DNA from: Tessaracoccus sp. OH4464_COT-324 | Lineage (GTDB): Bacteria > Actinomycetota > Actinomycetes > Propionibacteriales > Propionibacteriaceae | Assembly: GCF_003932855.1 (NCBI RefSeq) | Contig: NZ_RQYZ01000018.1 | Span: 1 to 41,541 of the forward strand | Length of the DNA: 41,541 nt | Reading direction: 5' to 3' | In this document: positions 32,429-41,507 of the stretch, one piece after another | How the letters are laid out: every line of letters begins with the position of its first letter | How positions within the stretch are numbered: the first letter of the stretch is position 1 | Notes under the pieces: generated by a model | What the model was told of the DNA's origin: nothing | Seen by the model: the letters and a program-made list of their open reading frames with translations, nothing else | The model's database searches: none | Program-made: the position numbers and the translations under genes

Positions 32429-32625
32429 GTCAGGCAGGCTACGACTTCGAGCGCGCTCGAATGCAAGCCGAAACGGAACTGGGTGTCTCCGCTGGGTGAG
32501 GCTGGCGCGCACCGATTAGCGACCGCCATGAAACCCGAAGGCGCGGAACCCTCGTCGCCGCAGGCGGGGTCGCGGGGGCGCTTTGCGCGGGAGCATCCGT
32601 CGCGCCCCGGGGCGCAGCGCGGCGC

Positions 32626-34371
32626 TCAGGCCGGGTCTGGCCGTTGTGGAGCCGCCCCGCCACGATCGTCTCCTTGTTCCGCAGCCCCTGGGTGTGCGGC
32701 CTCGCCAACCGCTTCAGAAAGTTTCCACAGCGGCTTTTGCCGGGTTCCGTGATTGACGATGGCGCCGTGCTTGCGCAACATCGTGAGCAGCCTCGCTGTC
32801 TTGTTCGACTTCTGCTCGTCGGTGAAGGCTTCGTTGAAAAGGGGGAACATCAGCTTCTCCGCCTCGCGGCGATCCACATGCCCGCGCTCCCGGATGAAAT
32901 CGATGAGTAGCATCGCATAGCGTATTTCCTTGGCGGAACGATTACGCGCGTAGCTGGCTAGCCCGGGGGCTGGGGCGGCGGTCCTTGGCTTTACGTGGTA
33001 ATACGGCCTGCGTCCCTCGACGAACCCGCGTCGGCGCAAGCGGTGCACCATCCTTTCCTCAATGGTCAGCCGCCTCTGCAGTCGGTCCAGAGCTTGAAGG
33101 TCTTCGAGCGTGAGACGAGGTTTCTGCATGAGCAGATGGGAGTAGGCCTCGTCGAGGACGGTCCCAGGAATCGTCAACCTCACCGTGTCGGGGGCGCTCA
33201 GATCGTAGTCGGGAAGCGGCAGGAAGCGGCTGATTTGGTCTTGCACTGTCCGGTGGATAGCGTGGCCCATCCGGTCGACGACGTTCAGTTCAAGCATGGC
33301 TTCGACCAGGAAGGGATTGCGATATCGCCTGGGCGTGCGCCCGTAAAGCATGTAATCGGAGGGTACGCCGTCGTAAAACCCTCCGGCGTTCTCGAACGTG
33401 ACCTGGTCGGCTTGTTCGGTGACGATGACCCGAGAGTTCTTGGAATAGTCCTGGTGCGCGATGCAGTTGTGGAGCGCTCCGAGCAGGTTGGACTCCACGT
33501 ATTTGCTTATCTCCAGGTGCGGCGGCCCGTCGGGGGGCATGAGCAGGAGTTGGCCGTTGCCGATGCGGCTCACCAGCGCGGCTGCGGTGAGCAGGAACGG
33601 CGGAGAGAAGTGCTCTTCCGCCGGCTGCTCACCAACCAGCCTCCAGGTCAGCTGCGCCGGGTGCGGGGCGAGCAGCCGGGATGAGGAACTGGTGCCGAGC
33701 AGCAGAAGAGCGGCTCGGGTGAGCAGACCATCCCGGGTGAGTCCCGCCTTGGACAGGAAGGTAGCGTCATCCCACGCATCGATCTCAGCCGATGGAATGC
33801 GCGAAGCGTGGCGCTCAGCGAACCCCTGCCTCGCGCAGGCGAGCGCCGCCGGATCGAGATCGGCGATCGTTGCGTCGGGAACTGTGGCAGCAGACCAGTC
33901 GTCGTTGATCGCCTGGCCTCGGATCTCGTCAAGCTTGTCCGATGGAAGCGGCACCAGATCCTGTCCGGCGCGCGCCCGGTAATTGCCTCGCCAGGAGACC
34001 GGGAGCCCTCTCGGCGCGGCCGGAATCTCCAGGAGCAGCACGCGTTTGCCAAAGTAAGGGATCTCGTGGATGTCGCGGATCGCCAACTTCTGATCGATTG
34101 ATTGAAGCAGTTGATGGGCGAGGTCTTGTCGTTGCTCCACCGAAAGCGGGTGATCCGTGCCCGCCACGCGTCCGGTGTCGGACACGCCGAACACTAGCCA
34201 CCCGTAGGGTTTGCCCCGCAGATTCGCCTCGTTGCTGAGTGCGGAGACGTACTCGCCGATCTTGTCCACTGAAAACTGCGTGGCAGTCTCTCGGAACTCG
34301 ACGACCTCGCCCTCCCCGTCAATCAAGAGCCGAGTGAGGGCTTTCGCTGCTTCGTTGTTTTTCCGGGTCAT
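32626..34371 (-). CDS. AlbA_2 (Schlafen-like) domain protein with winged-helix C-terminus
   Basis: A 581-residue protein. The N-terminal AlbA_2/Schlafen-type domain (about 15-165) reads EVVEFRETATQF, then YGWLVFGVSDTGRVAGTDH, corresponding to the usual ExxxxEFK...GGxxxxGVxDxGxxxG core. A middle HATPase-like region (about 285-415, LLGALHNCIAHQDYSKNSRV then VTFENAGGFYDGVPS) matches the RecG-like ATP-binding helper domain of this family, and a helical/winged-helix part follows (about 440-560). Such proteins act as regulators or, in several defence islands, as nuclease/ATPase components. Here Lys of EFK is Arg. ATG at 34371 after GAGAGACCACA. Nearest neighbours are a BtrH-like gene and MutY. Confidence 0.78.
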   Translation of the reverse strand: MTRKNNEAAKALTRLLIDGEGEVVEFRETATQFSVDKIGEYVSALSNEANLRGKPYGWLVFGVSDTGRVAGTDHPLSVEQRQDLAHQLLQSIDQKLAIRDIHEIPYFGKRVLLLEIPAAPRGLPVSWRGNYRARAGQDLVPLPSDKLDEIRGQAINDDWSAATVPDATIADLDPAALACARQGFAERHASRIPSAEIDAWDDATFLSKAGLTRDGLLTRAALLLLGTSSSSRLLAPHPAQLTWRLVGEQPAEEHFSPPFLLTAAALVSRIGNGQLLLMPPDGPPHLEISKYVESNLLGALHNCIAHQDYSKNSRVIVTEQADQVTFENAGGFYDGVPSDYMLYGRTPRRYRNPFLVEAMLELNVVDRMGHAIHRTVQDQISRFLPLPDYDLSAPDTVRLTIPGTVLDEAYSHLLMQKPRLTLEDLQALDRLQRRLTIEERMVHRLRRRGFVEGRRPYYHVKPRTAAPAPGLASYARNRSAKEIRYAMLLIDFIRERGHVDRREAEKLMFPLFNEAFTDEQKSNKTARLLTMLRKHGAIVNHGTRQKPLWKLSEAVGEAAHPGAAEQGDDRGGAAPQRPDPA

Positions 34372-34799
34372 TGTGGTCTCTCAGACTGTCGTGACATCAG
34401 GGCTGGCGATGCCTCACGGAAGAGCTGTTCCGCATGGCTCCGAGTTGCATCCGTCCCGTGTCAAGCATGTGGCAGGGTGTTCTTCCTATCAAGCTATCAA
34501 GGGTAGGCCCGTCGATGCTGGCTTTGGCCAGATTCCACGAGGCCATGGGCAGGTGCTCCACGGTTCCGCCTTGGTTGTTCCAGTCGGGTTTGCTCGGACG
34601 CGAGGAAACGTCGCAACCCAATCCTATGACTGAACCGTTCCGCAGCGCGAAGCCTATAGGCATCTCGAAGGTTAGGACAGGGTCCGCTTGCGCAGTCTTC
34701 CGGGTTGCGGTCTACCGACGACGGGCCGCCCGGCGCAGCGATCGCGACCGGGGCTGTTCGTTCTTCTGCGGTTGGAGTATCGCAGGGTGCCGCCAGCTC
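34372..34799. other. Gene-free stretch
   Basis: No frame in this 428-base stretch combines a credible start, ribosome site and family resemblance on either strand. An 88-codon minus-strand frame (34663-34397) has a protein-like middle (WNNQGGTVEHL) but no ribosome site and no recognisable fold; it may be decayed sequence. It also holds the regulatory region for the AlbA_2 gene. Confidence 0.4.
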
Positions 34800-35735
34800 T
34801 CAGGCCAGCTTTCGCAACTCTTCCACGATCTCCGAATGCAGCGCGCTGGCGTCGTCGAGGCGCCGGGCAAGGGAAACCCAATCCGAGTCGATGACGCTGA
34901 TCTGTGCGCCGCCGATGACTGCCGCCTGGCGGGCCAGGAGGCTGGCTAGCTCGGGGTAGTCGCGGAGCAGATCTGCGGTGTCGCTGCGCCGCCTGGCGCC
35001 AAGCCGCAGAGAGAAGTCGAGCAGCACGGCGGTCGTGACGAACGAAAGGCCGCGGGTGGTGGCCTCTTCAGAAAGCTCGCGCAGCCCGTCTTCGTTTCCC
35101 GAGGGAAAGCCCGGGATCGCTTCGGCTCCCTGGGCCCAGTTCAGTGCTTGGGGAAGGGAACCGGCCGCCCACTGCGCCGCAGTTCCAACCGGTTTTGTGA
35201 AGCCGGTGCGAAGTGGGAATCTCCCCTCAGCATAGCCGATGGAATCCGATCCCCAGGCCTTCATGAAGTCCCTCACCGGCAAGGCCGCGTAGGGGTGCCC
35301 CTGGGGGTCGTGCATGACGACTCGCTCGTCGTTCACATCCAAAACCGCAACGAAATGGTCCGCCCCGGTTGGGCGATCGGAGCGTCCCTGATGCCGCAGC
35401 AAACCCATATCCAGCGGCCCGACGAACACGGGCCCCTGGTTGGCCAGCCGGCGCAACGTCGCCAACGCCTCCTTCTCGTCTGTAAAGGTGCGTCGCTGGC
35501 TTTCCACGCCCATGATTCCCAGCGCCTGATCGATACCCTTATCCGGGTCCCACCCGGGTGGGTCGAACAGGGGAAACTCCCCGATTCTTTGATACCCGTA
35601 GGCCGACCCGGTGATTGCCTCAATCAACGGTGCGTCGACTGGGTGGCCAAGAGTCATGGCCAGGGCGTTCGAGTAACAGTAGGGGCCGCTGCCCGAGTAC
35701 GTAACGGCCCTGAACTCGCCAGCTGTCCTGCTCAT
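34800..35735 (-). CDS. BtrH N-terminal / C39-like cysteine peptidase-fold protein
   Basis: A 311-residue protein with a papain-like fold: nucleophile segment GPYCYSNALAMTLG (17-30, Cys20) and GADHFVAVLDVNDERVVMHD (about 122-141, His125 with a following Asp-rich strand and HDPQG). This matches BtrH N-terminal/C39-like proteins; BtrH itself transfers an acyl group in butirosin biosynthesis, while most homologues are uncharacterised. The C-terminal 100 residues are helical (SLARRLDDASALHSEIVEEL). GGGAGGAAGCG precedes the ATG. No biosynthetic genes adjoin it, so the role is open. Confidence 0.8.
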   Translation of the reverse strand: MSRTAGEFRAVTYSGSGPYCYSNALAMTLGHPVDAPLIEAITGSAYGYQRIGEFPLFDPPGWDPDKGIDQALGIMGVESQRRTFTDEKEALATLRRLANQGPVFVGPLDMGLLRHQGRSDRPTGADHFVAVLDVNDERVVMHDPQGHPYAALPVRDFMKAWGSDSIGYAEGRFPLRTGFTKPVGTAAQWAAGSLPQALNWAQGAEAIPGFPSGNEDGLRELSEEATTRGLSFVTTAVLLDFSLRLGARRRSDTADLLRDYPELASLLARQAAVIGGAQISVIDSDWVSLARRLDDASALHSEIVEELRKLA

Positions 35736-35945
35736 CGCTTCCTCCCGAGGGTCCTGGGTGGGGTTCAGCGTATCAATGGGGTGGGCCCGAACACGTTTCG
35801 CGGTCGTCTCGACGAGGTGCGCACCGGGGCGCGGTGCGAGCGAAGTCAGGTGGCTGCCTACATCGACGAGTCAGGCGCGGGCAGCCCTCAAACTCGTCGA
35901 CCTCGCCTTGGCGGCGCTGATGCGGAGGCGCACTACTGTGGCCTG

Positions 35946-36812
35946 GTGGACAGGCAGCGGATTCGGGGCGAGGTCGTCGCGTGGTTTCGCGACCACGCCC
36001 GCCCGCTCGCCTGGCGGGAACCGGGAACCAGCCCGTGGGGTGTGCTCGTCAGCGAGGTGATGAGCCAGCAGACCCCGGTGGCGCGAGCCGAGCCGTCGTG
36101 GCGGGCCTGGATGACGCGCTGGCCTACCCCTGCCGACCTGGCCGCCGTGGAGCCCGCCGAGGTGTTGCGGGCCTGGGGGAGCCTCGGCTACCCGCGCCGC
36201 GCACTTCGGCTCGCGTCGGCCGCGACGGCTCTGGCCGCGCAGGGCAACGAGGTCCCCGACGACGAGGCCCGGCTGCTGGAGCTGCCCGGGGTCGGTCGCT
36301 ACACGGCAGCGGCGGTTATGGCCTTCGCATTCCGCCGTCGCAGCGTGGTGCTCGACACCAACATCCGGCGAGTTCTCGCACGCCTAGCGGTTGGCGAGGA
36401 GTTTCCGGCACGCAGCGAGACCGCTGCCGAACGCGCGCGAGCCGAGGAATGGTTGCCAAATGACGACGACCGGGCTGCGGCATGGTCGGAGGCGGTGATG
36501 GAACTCGGGGCCGTGGTGTGCACAGCGAGGTCGCCCCAGTGCGGGGACTGCCCGGTGCGGGCGCACTGTGTCTGGCTGGCGGCCGGAGCTCCCGCCTGGC
36601 AAGGGCCTGAACGTCGCGGGCAGGCCTGGGTGGGCACCGATCGCCAGTGCCGTGGTCGCATCATGGGGGCCCTGCGCCGGGCCGAGGCGGGCGTGGCCTT
36701 GCCTGACATCGCGTGGCCTGATCGCGCCCAACTTGAGCGCTGCGTCGCCAGCCTCCTCGACGATGGTCTCGCCCACGCCGCCGACGACCGTCTCCGACTC
36801 GGCCCCGCCTGA
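35946..36812 (+). CDS. mutY: A/G-specific adenine glycosylase MutY
   Basis: A 288-residue base-excision repair enzyme removing adenine opposite 8-oxoguanine. Features: PLAWREPGTSPWGVLVSEVM (catalytic Glu in SEVMSQQT), helix-hairpin-helix LPGVGRYTAAAVMAFAF with the catalytic Asp in VVLDTNIRR, and a [4Fe-4S] set Cys-X6-Cys-X2-Cys-X5-Cys in CTARSPQCGDCPVRAHC. It lacks the C-terminal NUDIX-like 8-oxoguanine domain of E. coli MutY (350 residues), as is usual for actinobacterial proteins. GTG at 35946 is chosen from the family N-terminus; the long open frame reaching back to 35148 runs through other genes and is not coding. Confidence 0.94.
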   Translation: MDRQRIRGEVVAWFRDHARPLAWREPGTSPWGVLVSEVMSQQTPVARAEPSWRAWMTRWPTPADLAAVEPAEVLRAWGSLGYPRRALRLASAATALAAQGNEVPDDEARLLELPGVGRYTAAAVMAFAFRRRSVVLDTNIRRVLARLAVGEEFPARSETAAERARAEEWLPNDDDRAAAWSEAVMELGAVVCTARSPQCGDCPVRAHCVWLAAGAPAWQGPERRGQAWVGTDRQCRGRIMGALRRAEAGVALPDIAWPDRAQLERCVASLLDDGLAHAADDRLRLGPA

Positions 36813-36822
36813 CCGGCTCACT

Positions 36823-36845
36823 CACCTCGCGGGGCAGGCGAGGTG
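36823..36845 (+). terminator. Hairpin after mutY
   Basis: Perfect 8-bp stem CACCTCGC (36823-36830) with GCGAGGTG (36838-36845), 7-base loop, ten bases after the mutY stop. No T run, so termination strength is uncertain. Confidence 0.5.
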
Positions 36846-37317
36846 CGCGCAAGACGGGCGAACCGGAGGAGGGGCAGAACGACTGGCGGGGTCGCGGGGC
36901 ATGGCGGGATGGGGCAGGCCGCCTCGCTTCAGCGGGTTTCCTCGGGATGGGCTTTGGCGGCGTGCGTGGGTCTGCTGCGCCACAGCAGAGCGTGGCCTTC
37001 GAGGAAGCGAAGGACGACTCGCTCATCGCGTTATCGGCGCATGTCCCGGTGGCGTTCGTGAGCTGGCTGATCTCTAGCAGGGTTGCCGAAGTCAGTTGGA
37101 CGTAGGACGCAGGTTTTAATTGGTTGTCGCAGCGCTGATCCGTTCCGGCGGTTCTGGGTACTCGACGCGAACCTAAGCCCATACGTCAGCTAATCCTCAC
37201 GGCGTGCCAAGCTATGGGCGACTTGCTTATGTTGGCGCGGACGTCAGACCTCGATGACCGCCGCCATTTATCTGGTATACCGGGGTCCCGGCCACGCCCG
37301 GGGGCGTTGGACCGGGC
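36846..37317. other. Gene-free region before the transposase remnant
   Basis: No credible gene on either strand. Codon bias breaks down and short AT-richer patches appear (for example around 37110-37125), consistent with decayed inserted DNA between the core gene mutY and the restriction locus. The upstream part of the IS3 transposase may lie here beyond recognition. Confidence 0.5.
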
Positions 37318-37533
37318 GATGCGGGCTCTAGTGGGGTGTGTCTCGATAACGCGATGGCCGAATCTTTCTGGCCGACCCTCAAACACGAGTTCTACCACCA
37401 TTGCTCCTGGCCCACCGGGGCTGAAGCACGCTGGGAAGTTACCCGCTGGATTGAACTGGATTGAACTGGATTGAACTGGATTGAAGTTGTCTACAACCGC
37501 CGCGCCGGGCTACGAACGCCCGATAGCGTTTGA
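37318..37533 (+). pseudogene. IS3-family transposase C-terminal remnant
   Basis: The frame CLDNAMAESFWPTLKHEF (from 37339), then WPTGAEARWEVTRWIE and VVYNRRAGLRTPDSV to TGA at 37531 is the C-terminal end of an IS3-group orfB integrase: DNAMAESF carries the conserved DDE-region Asn/Glu part (E of the DDE triad lies in AESF), and YNRR precedes the usual His-Ser-Leu-Gly finish, which is altered. A 30-base insertion of three 10-base repeats introduces an in-frame TGA (37462-37464). No upstream half, terminal repeats or target duplication are visible, so it is a dead fragment beside the restriction locus. Confidence 0.75.
37447..37486. repeat. Three-copy 10-bp tandem repeat within the transposase remnant
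   Basis: TTGAACTGGA is repeated exactly three times at 37451-37480, flanked by TGGA before and TTGAA after (3.9 units in all). It interrupts codons W-I-E/V-V-Y of the integrase; removing 30 bases restores the expected WIEVVYNRR. The likely origin is replication slippage. Confidence 0.9.
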
Positions 37534-37724
37534 GCACAACGTCACTCACCCCCAGACGCTGACGCTGAGGGGCAAACCGTGTCAGCGGGCCGTATCCACA
37601 AATTTACGGAGAACTCTACGTGGCCGAAGCGGGTGTGGGGCGCGATTCTCCACGAAAGGGGCTGGTCGTGATCTAACCGGAGTGGATCGTGACGCTCGCT
37701 TGAGCCGGTCTGACGAGAATACTC

Positions 37725-37753
37725 TTGACATCGCATGCGGCGCGGCAATTTAG
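37725..37753 (+). promoter_or_regulatory. Possible promoter of the restriction-modification operon
   Basis: TTGACA at 37725-37730, a 17-base spacer, then ATTTAG at 37748-37753. Only the -35 is a good match. It lies about 80 bases before the hsdM start codon and the operon has no other obvious promoter downstream. Confidence 0.4.
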
Positions 37754-37839
37754 CAGTGTCAGAGGTTCTCGCTAGCGTAGGACACGACCGGAGAGCACAA
37801 CTCAAGATCGCGCTCTGCGGCGCAGAGGAGATGTACAAC

Positions 37840-39405
37840 ATGGCACGTGCTGCGAAGCCGAGACAGGCCAAGACACTCGCGCAGACCCTCTGGGAGGCTG
37901 CCGACAAGCTGCGTGGCAACCAGGAGCCGAGTGAGTACAAGCACGTCGTGTTGGGCTTGGTGTTCCTGAAGTATGTCTCCGACCGCTTCGAAGAGCGCCG
38001 CGTTGCGCTGGAGGCTGAGTTGGCCGCCGAGGGCATCAAGCCTGAGCGTTTGCCAGACTTCCTCGAAGACCGCGACGAGTACACCAGCCACAATGTGTTC
38101 TGGGTGCCGGAGTTGGCGCGTTGGCGCTACATCCGGTCGGTGGCGAAGCAGCCGGAGATCGGACAGCAGATCGACCAAGCCATGGACATCATCGAGAGGG
38201 AGAACCCGTCGCTGCGTGGTGTGCTTCCGCGCAACTATGGGCGGGACGGCCTCGACAAGCGACGGCTTGGTGAGCTCGTCGACCTGATCGGCTCCATCGG
38301 CTTCACGGAGACAGACGACCACGGTGCCGATGACGTGCTCGGCCGGGTGTATGAGTACTTCCTCGGACAGTTCGCAGGCAAGGAGACCGGCAAGGAAGCC
38401 GGGGCGTTCTACACGCCACGTTCGGTGGTAAAGACATTGGTCGAGATGCTCGAGCCGTACAAGGGCCGAGTTTATTACCCTGCTGCTGGCTCCGGCGGTA
38501 TGTTCGTGCAGTCAGCAGAGTTCGTAAAGGCGCATGGTGGTAGGCGCACTGACATCTCCGTGTACGGGCAGGAGTTCACAGACACGACGTGGAAGCTCGC
38601 GAAGATGAACTTGGCGCTGCGAGGCATCGAGGCTGACATGGGGCCGCGCTCGGCGGACTCCTTCACCGATGACCTGCACCCGGACCTGCGCGCCGACTTC
38701 GTTATCGCCAACCCACCCTTCAACGTCTCCGACTGGTGGGATGCCAAGCTCGCGGATGATCCGCGCTGGAAATACGGCACCCCGCCACAGGGGAACGCCA
38801 ACTTCGCGTGGGTGCAGCACTTCGTACACCACCTGAGCCCCAGAGGGACGGCGGGTTTCGTGCTCGCGAACGGATCGCTGTCTTCCAAAAGCGGGGGTGA
38901 GGGCGAGATTCGCCGAAAACTCGTCGAGACCGACCTCGTGGACTGTATCGTCGCGATGCCCGACAAGCTCTTCTTCAACACCGGTATTCCGGTCTCGCTG
39001 TGGTTCGTGTCCAAGGCCCGCCACGGCAATGGGCACCGGGAGCGGCGCGGCGAGGTGCTGTTCATCGACGCCCGCACGCTCGGCAGGATGGAGAGCCGCC
39101 GCCTGCGCGTGCTGACCGACGAGGACATCGCGAGAATCGCCGACACTTACCACTCCTGGCGCAACCACGATGGCGGATATGAGGATGCCCCCGGATTCGC
39201 CAAGGCTGCCTCGATCGAGGAGATCGCCAAGCACGACTTCGTGCTCACCCCGGGCCGCTACGTCGGCACCGCAGAGGCAGAAGTCCACGACGAACCGATC
39301 GACGAGAAGATCGAACGACTCACCAACGAGTTGTTCGCAGAGTTCAAGCGCGGGCATGAACTGGAGGATGAGATTCGGCGGCGGCTGGGGAGGCTTTCGT
39401 CGTGA
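37840..39405 (+). CDS. hsdM: Type I restriction-modification methyltransferase subunit HsdM
   Basis: A 521-residue N6-adenine methyltransferase subunit. The HsdM_N helical domain (1-150; [20 protein letters not shown]) precedes the catalytic domain ([17 protein letters not shown]) with motif IV NPPF at 291-294. Motif I reads [12 protein letters not shown] (211-222): Tyr213 replaces the conserved Asp of DP(A/C)CGSGG and Ala replaces Cys, a substitution that could impair SAM binding. AGGAG at 37826 with nine-base spacing selects the ATG at 37840; the ATG at 37831 abuts the ribosome site. Its stop overlaps the hsdS start by 4 bases. Confidence 0.92.
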   Translation: MARAAKPRQAKTLAQTLWEAADKLRGNQEPSEYKHVVLGLVFLKYVSDRFEERRVALEAELAAEGIKPERLPDFLEDRDEYTSHNVFWVPELARWRYIRSVAKQPEIGQQIDQAMDIIERENPSLRGVLPRNYGRDGLDKRRLGELVDLIGSIGFTETDDHGADDVLGRVYEYFLGQFAGKETGKEAGAFYTPRSVVKTLVEMLEPYKGRVYYPAAGSGGMFVQSAEFVKAHGGRRTDISVYGQEFTDTTWKLAKMNLALRGIEADMGPRSADSFTDDLHPDLRADFVIANPPFNVSDWWDAKLADDPRWKYGTPPQGNANFAWVQHFVHHLSPRGTAGFVLANGSLSSKSGGEGEIRRKLVETDLVDCIVAMPDKLFFNTGIPVSLWFVSKARHGNGHRERRGEVLFIDARTLGRMESRRLRVLTDEDIARIADTYHSWRNHDGGYEDAPGFAKAASIEEIAKHDFVLTPGRYVGTAEAEVHDEPIDEKIERLTNELFAEFKRGHELEDEIRRRLGRLSS

Positions 39406-40511
39406 ACGGCTGGAGAAAGGCGAAGTGGGGGGACATTGCTGTACTCGAGTACGGGAAGGCTCTCCGTGACTACCGGGAGGGTCGTGGCGTCACCCAGGTG
39501 TTCGGGACTAATGGTCCTATCGGGTACGCAACCTCCGTGCCTCATAGTCTAGGACCTGGAGTGATCGTTGGACGTAAGGGTGCGTATCGAGGTATCCATT
39601 TCACGAAGTCCCCTTTTGCTGTGATTGACACCGCTTTTTGGCTTAAGTCGACCGAGCCCTTTGATCTTCGGTGGGCGTACTATGAGCTACTCACTCACGA
39701 TATCAACTCGATGGATTCGGGTAGTGCAATACCCTCGACGAGCAAGGAGGCCTTTTATGCGATGCCGGTCTTGATTCCGCCGCTCGAGACCCAGAAGGTC
39801 ATCGCCGCGACGCTCGGGGCGCTCGATGACAAGATCGAGTCGAATCGGCGGACTATAAAACTTATCGACGAGGTAGTGCGAGCACGGTTTGACCGTGATT
39901 TCGACGTTGAACAAGTCGGTGATGGCATTGCTATTGCTGAACTTGTAGGAATCAATCCACGCCGCAAGCTCGCTCGGGGTGAGCAAGCGACCTACCTCGG
40001 TATGTCTTCGCTGCCTGAATTCTCGCCGGTTGTCCTGGAATGGGAGGAGCGAGCGTTCGGAAGTGGGCAGAAGTTTATCAATGGTGATGTGCTCATGGCT
40101 CGCATTACCCCTTGTCTTGAGAATGGCAAGACTGCAATTGTGGACATGCTCGGTGAGGGGGAAGTTGGCTGGGGGTCAACTGAATACGTTGTGCTCAGTC
40201 CGCGAGGAGAATTTTCTACGCCTTGGCTCTACGCGCTGACGAGGCATGAGGTGGTCCGTGAGTGGGCGATAAGAAGAATGACCGGGTCATCTGGTCGTCG
40301 GCGATTTCAGGCGAGTGGGTTTGGTGAGTACTGTATTCGGAAGCCCGACCCTGCTGGACTGGCTGCATTCAATGCTTTCGCGGTCCCGATGTTCCGTAAG
40401 GTGACCCAGGCCCGAGATGAGATGAAGTCCCTCATGCGGCTGCGCGATGCTCTCCTCCCTGAGTTACTCTCGGGTCGTACCAGCGTGCCGGTTGGAGATG
40501 TTTTGCTATGA
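39402..40511 (+). CDS. hsdS: Type I restriction-modification specificity subunit HsdS
   Basis: A 369-residue DNA-recognition subunit with two target-recognition domains and the usual conserved linker helices: first TRD about 1-130, [20 protein letters not shown] (central coiled-coil, about 128-147), second TRD about 175-315, and the C-terminal repeat-like helix [19 protein letters not shown]. Base composition is more AT-rich than the neighbouring core genes, as is common for exchanged specificity genes. GTG at 39402 overlaps the hsdM stop (GTGA) and the gene's own stop overlaps the next start by 4 bases. Confidence 0.93.
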   Translation: MNGWRKAKWGDIAVLEYGKALRDYREGRGVTQVFGTNGPIGYATSVPHSLGPGVIVGRKGAYRGIHFTKSPFAVIDTAFWLKSTEPFDLRWAYYELLTHDINSMDSGSAIPSTSKEAFYAMPVLIPPLETQKVIAATLGALDDKIESNRRTIKLIDEVVRARFDRDFDVEQVGDGIAIAELVGINPRRKLARGEQATYLGMSSLPEFSPVVLEWEERAFGSGQKFINGDVLMARITPCLENGKTAIVDMLGEGEVGWGSTEYVVLSPRGEFSTPWLYALTRHEVVREWAIRRMTGSSGRRRFQASGFGEYCIRKPDPAGLAAFNAFAVPMFRKVTQARDEMKSLMRLRDALLPELLSGRTSVPVGDVLL

Positions 40512-41239
40512 CCAGGTTTAATGCTGTGTGGGCTATTCAGCAACTTGACCGCTTTATTGAAATGACGGTCGAGAAGTCTGTAAATGAGTCTGGAATCGTC
40601 TTCCTTGAGACGGTGGCCTCTTCCGAAGAGATCACTCAGCAGCTGCAAATTGTTGTGATGATCGTTCGCCGAGTGCTCCCGACTGACCTGCTCTCGAACT
40701 TGGCTTTGATGGGCAGCGCCACGGGTGAGTGGAAACAAGTTCGTCCGCTTTGCTTGCGGGCTAAAGCTCTGCTGGAACGAAAGGTAGAGATTGAGCAGAA
40801 TCTTGGGGATGATGCCCCGGAGCTGTCGGCAGCCAAGCTACATCCTTGGGTCTGGGGTGGTGCATCATCGCTGTGGGAGTCGAGACACTATCGCGAGGCT
40901 GTGGAAGGTGCGATTCGAAAGCTGAACGCCGAGACCCAGAACAAGCTTGGTCGTCGTGATGTGAGCGAAACGAAGTTGTTCAATGAGGCTTTCAGTGAGC
41001 AGGACCCCGCGGCGGGTAAGCCTCGCCTCCACCGTATGAAGAACGACGGCAGCAGCACTTTCAAGTCCGTTCAGCGGGGTGCTCGGACGTTTGCCGAAGG
41101 AGTGTTCGCTGGTATCCGTAACCCGCTTGCCCATGAGGCCGGCCAAGAGATGCCGGAACAGCAGGCTTTGGAGTACTTGGCCGCGCTGAGCGTGTTAGCG
41201 CGCTGGGTGGATGAGTCAGCGCTGGAGACCGCCCTGTGA
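40508..41239 (+). CDS. TIGR02391 (Ymh) protein with HEPN-type RX4H motif, embedded in the type I locus
   Basis: A 243-residue protein. The C-terminal two thirds match TIGR02391/Ymh: LHPWVWGGASSLWESRHYRE (111-130), AVEGAIRKLN, then FAGIRNPLAHEAGQEM (200-215), ending in a leucine-rich helix (LEYLAALSVLARWVDES). RNPLAH supplies R-X4-H (Arg204, His209), the signature of HEPN ribonucleases, in a helical context. The N-terminal 100 residues are helical and unrecognised. Genes of this type are known near type I and abortive-infection loci. Here it overlaps hsdS and the hsdR fragment by 4 bases each, so it is translated as part of the operon. RNase activity is inferred. Confidence 0.8.
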   Translation: MTRFNAVWAIQQLDRFIEMTVEKSVNESGIVFLETVASSEEITQQLQIVVMIVRRVLPTDLLSNLALMGSATGEWKQVRPLCLRAKALLERKVEIEQNLGDDAPELSAAKLHPWVWGGASSLWESRHYREAVEGAIRKLNAETQNKLGRRDVSETKLFNEAFSEQDPAAGKPRLHRMKNDGSSTFKSVQRGARTFAEGVFAGIRNPLAHEAGQEMPEQQALEYLAALSVLARWVDESALETAL

Positions 41240-41490
41240 GTGCCTTCAACGAGAACACTGTGGAGCTGGCAGCGCTGGAGTACTTCGGGGAACTGGGCTA
41301 CGGAACGCTGCACGGCCCAGACATCGCACCAGGCGAATCGGGAGCGGAGCGTGATTCCTACGAGGAGGTCTTCCTTTGGGCTCGGCTGCGTGATGCAATC
41401 AGGCGGATTAACCCGGGAACGTCCCCTGCCCTGATTGACGCTGCTCTTGCGGAGACTGTAAGGAAAACGGTGTGTGAGGGTCTGGCCTGA
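41236..41490 (+). pseudogene. hsdR: Truncated type I restriction subunit HsdR (N-terminal 84 codons)
   Basis: The frame starts with the usual HsdR N-terminus: FNENTVELAALEYFGELGYG (4-23), HGPDIAPGE, then RDSYEEVFLWARLRDAIRRI, after which it should continue to the PD-(D/E)XK nuclease domain. Instead after about residue 76 (ETVRK) it runs into an unrelated tail and stops at 41490. HsdR is normally about 1000 residues. The break is followed at once by a new ribosome site and start codon, so this is a truncation or recombination rather than a sequence end. Overlaps the HEPN-like gene by 4 bases. Confidence 0.75.
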
Positions 41491-41507
41491 TCCGAGAGGA
41501 GATGGCC

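Noticed and set aside
35148-36812. Very long plus-strand frame ending in MutY
   Set aside because: Its first 266 codons run antisense to the BtrH-like gene and through intergenic DNA; MutY homology begins only near 35946.
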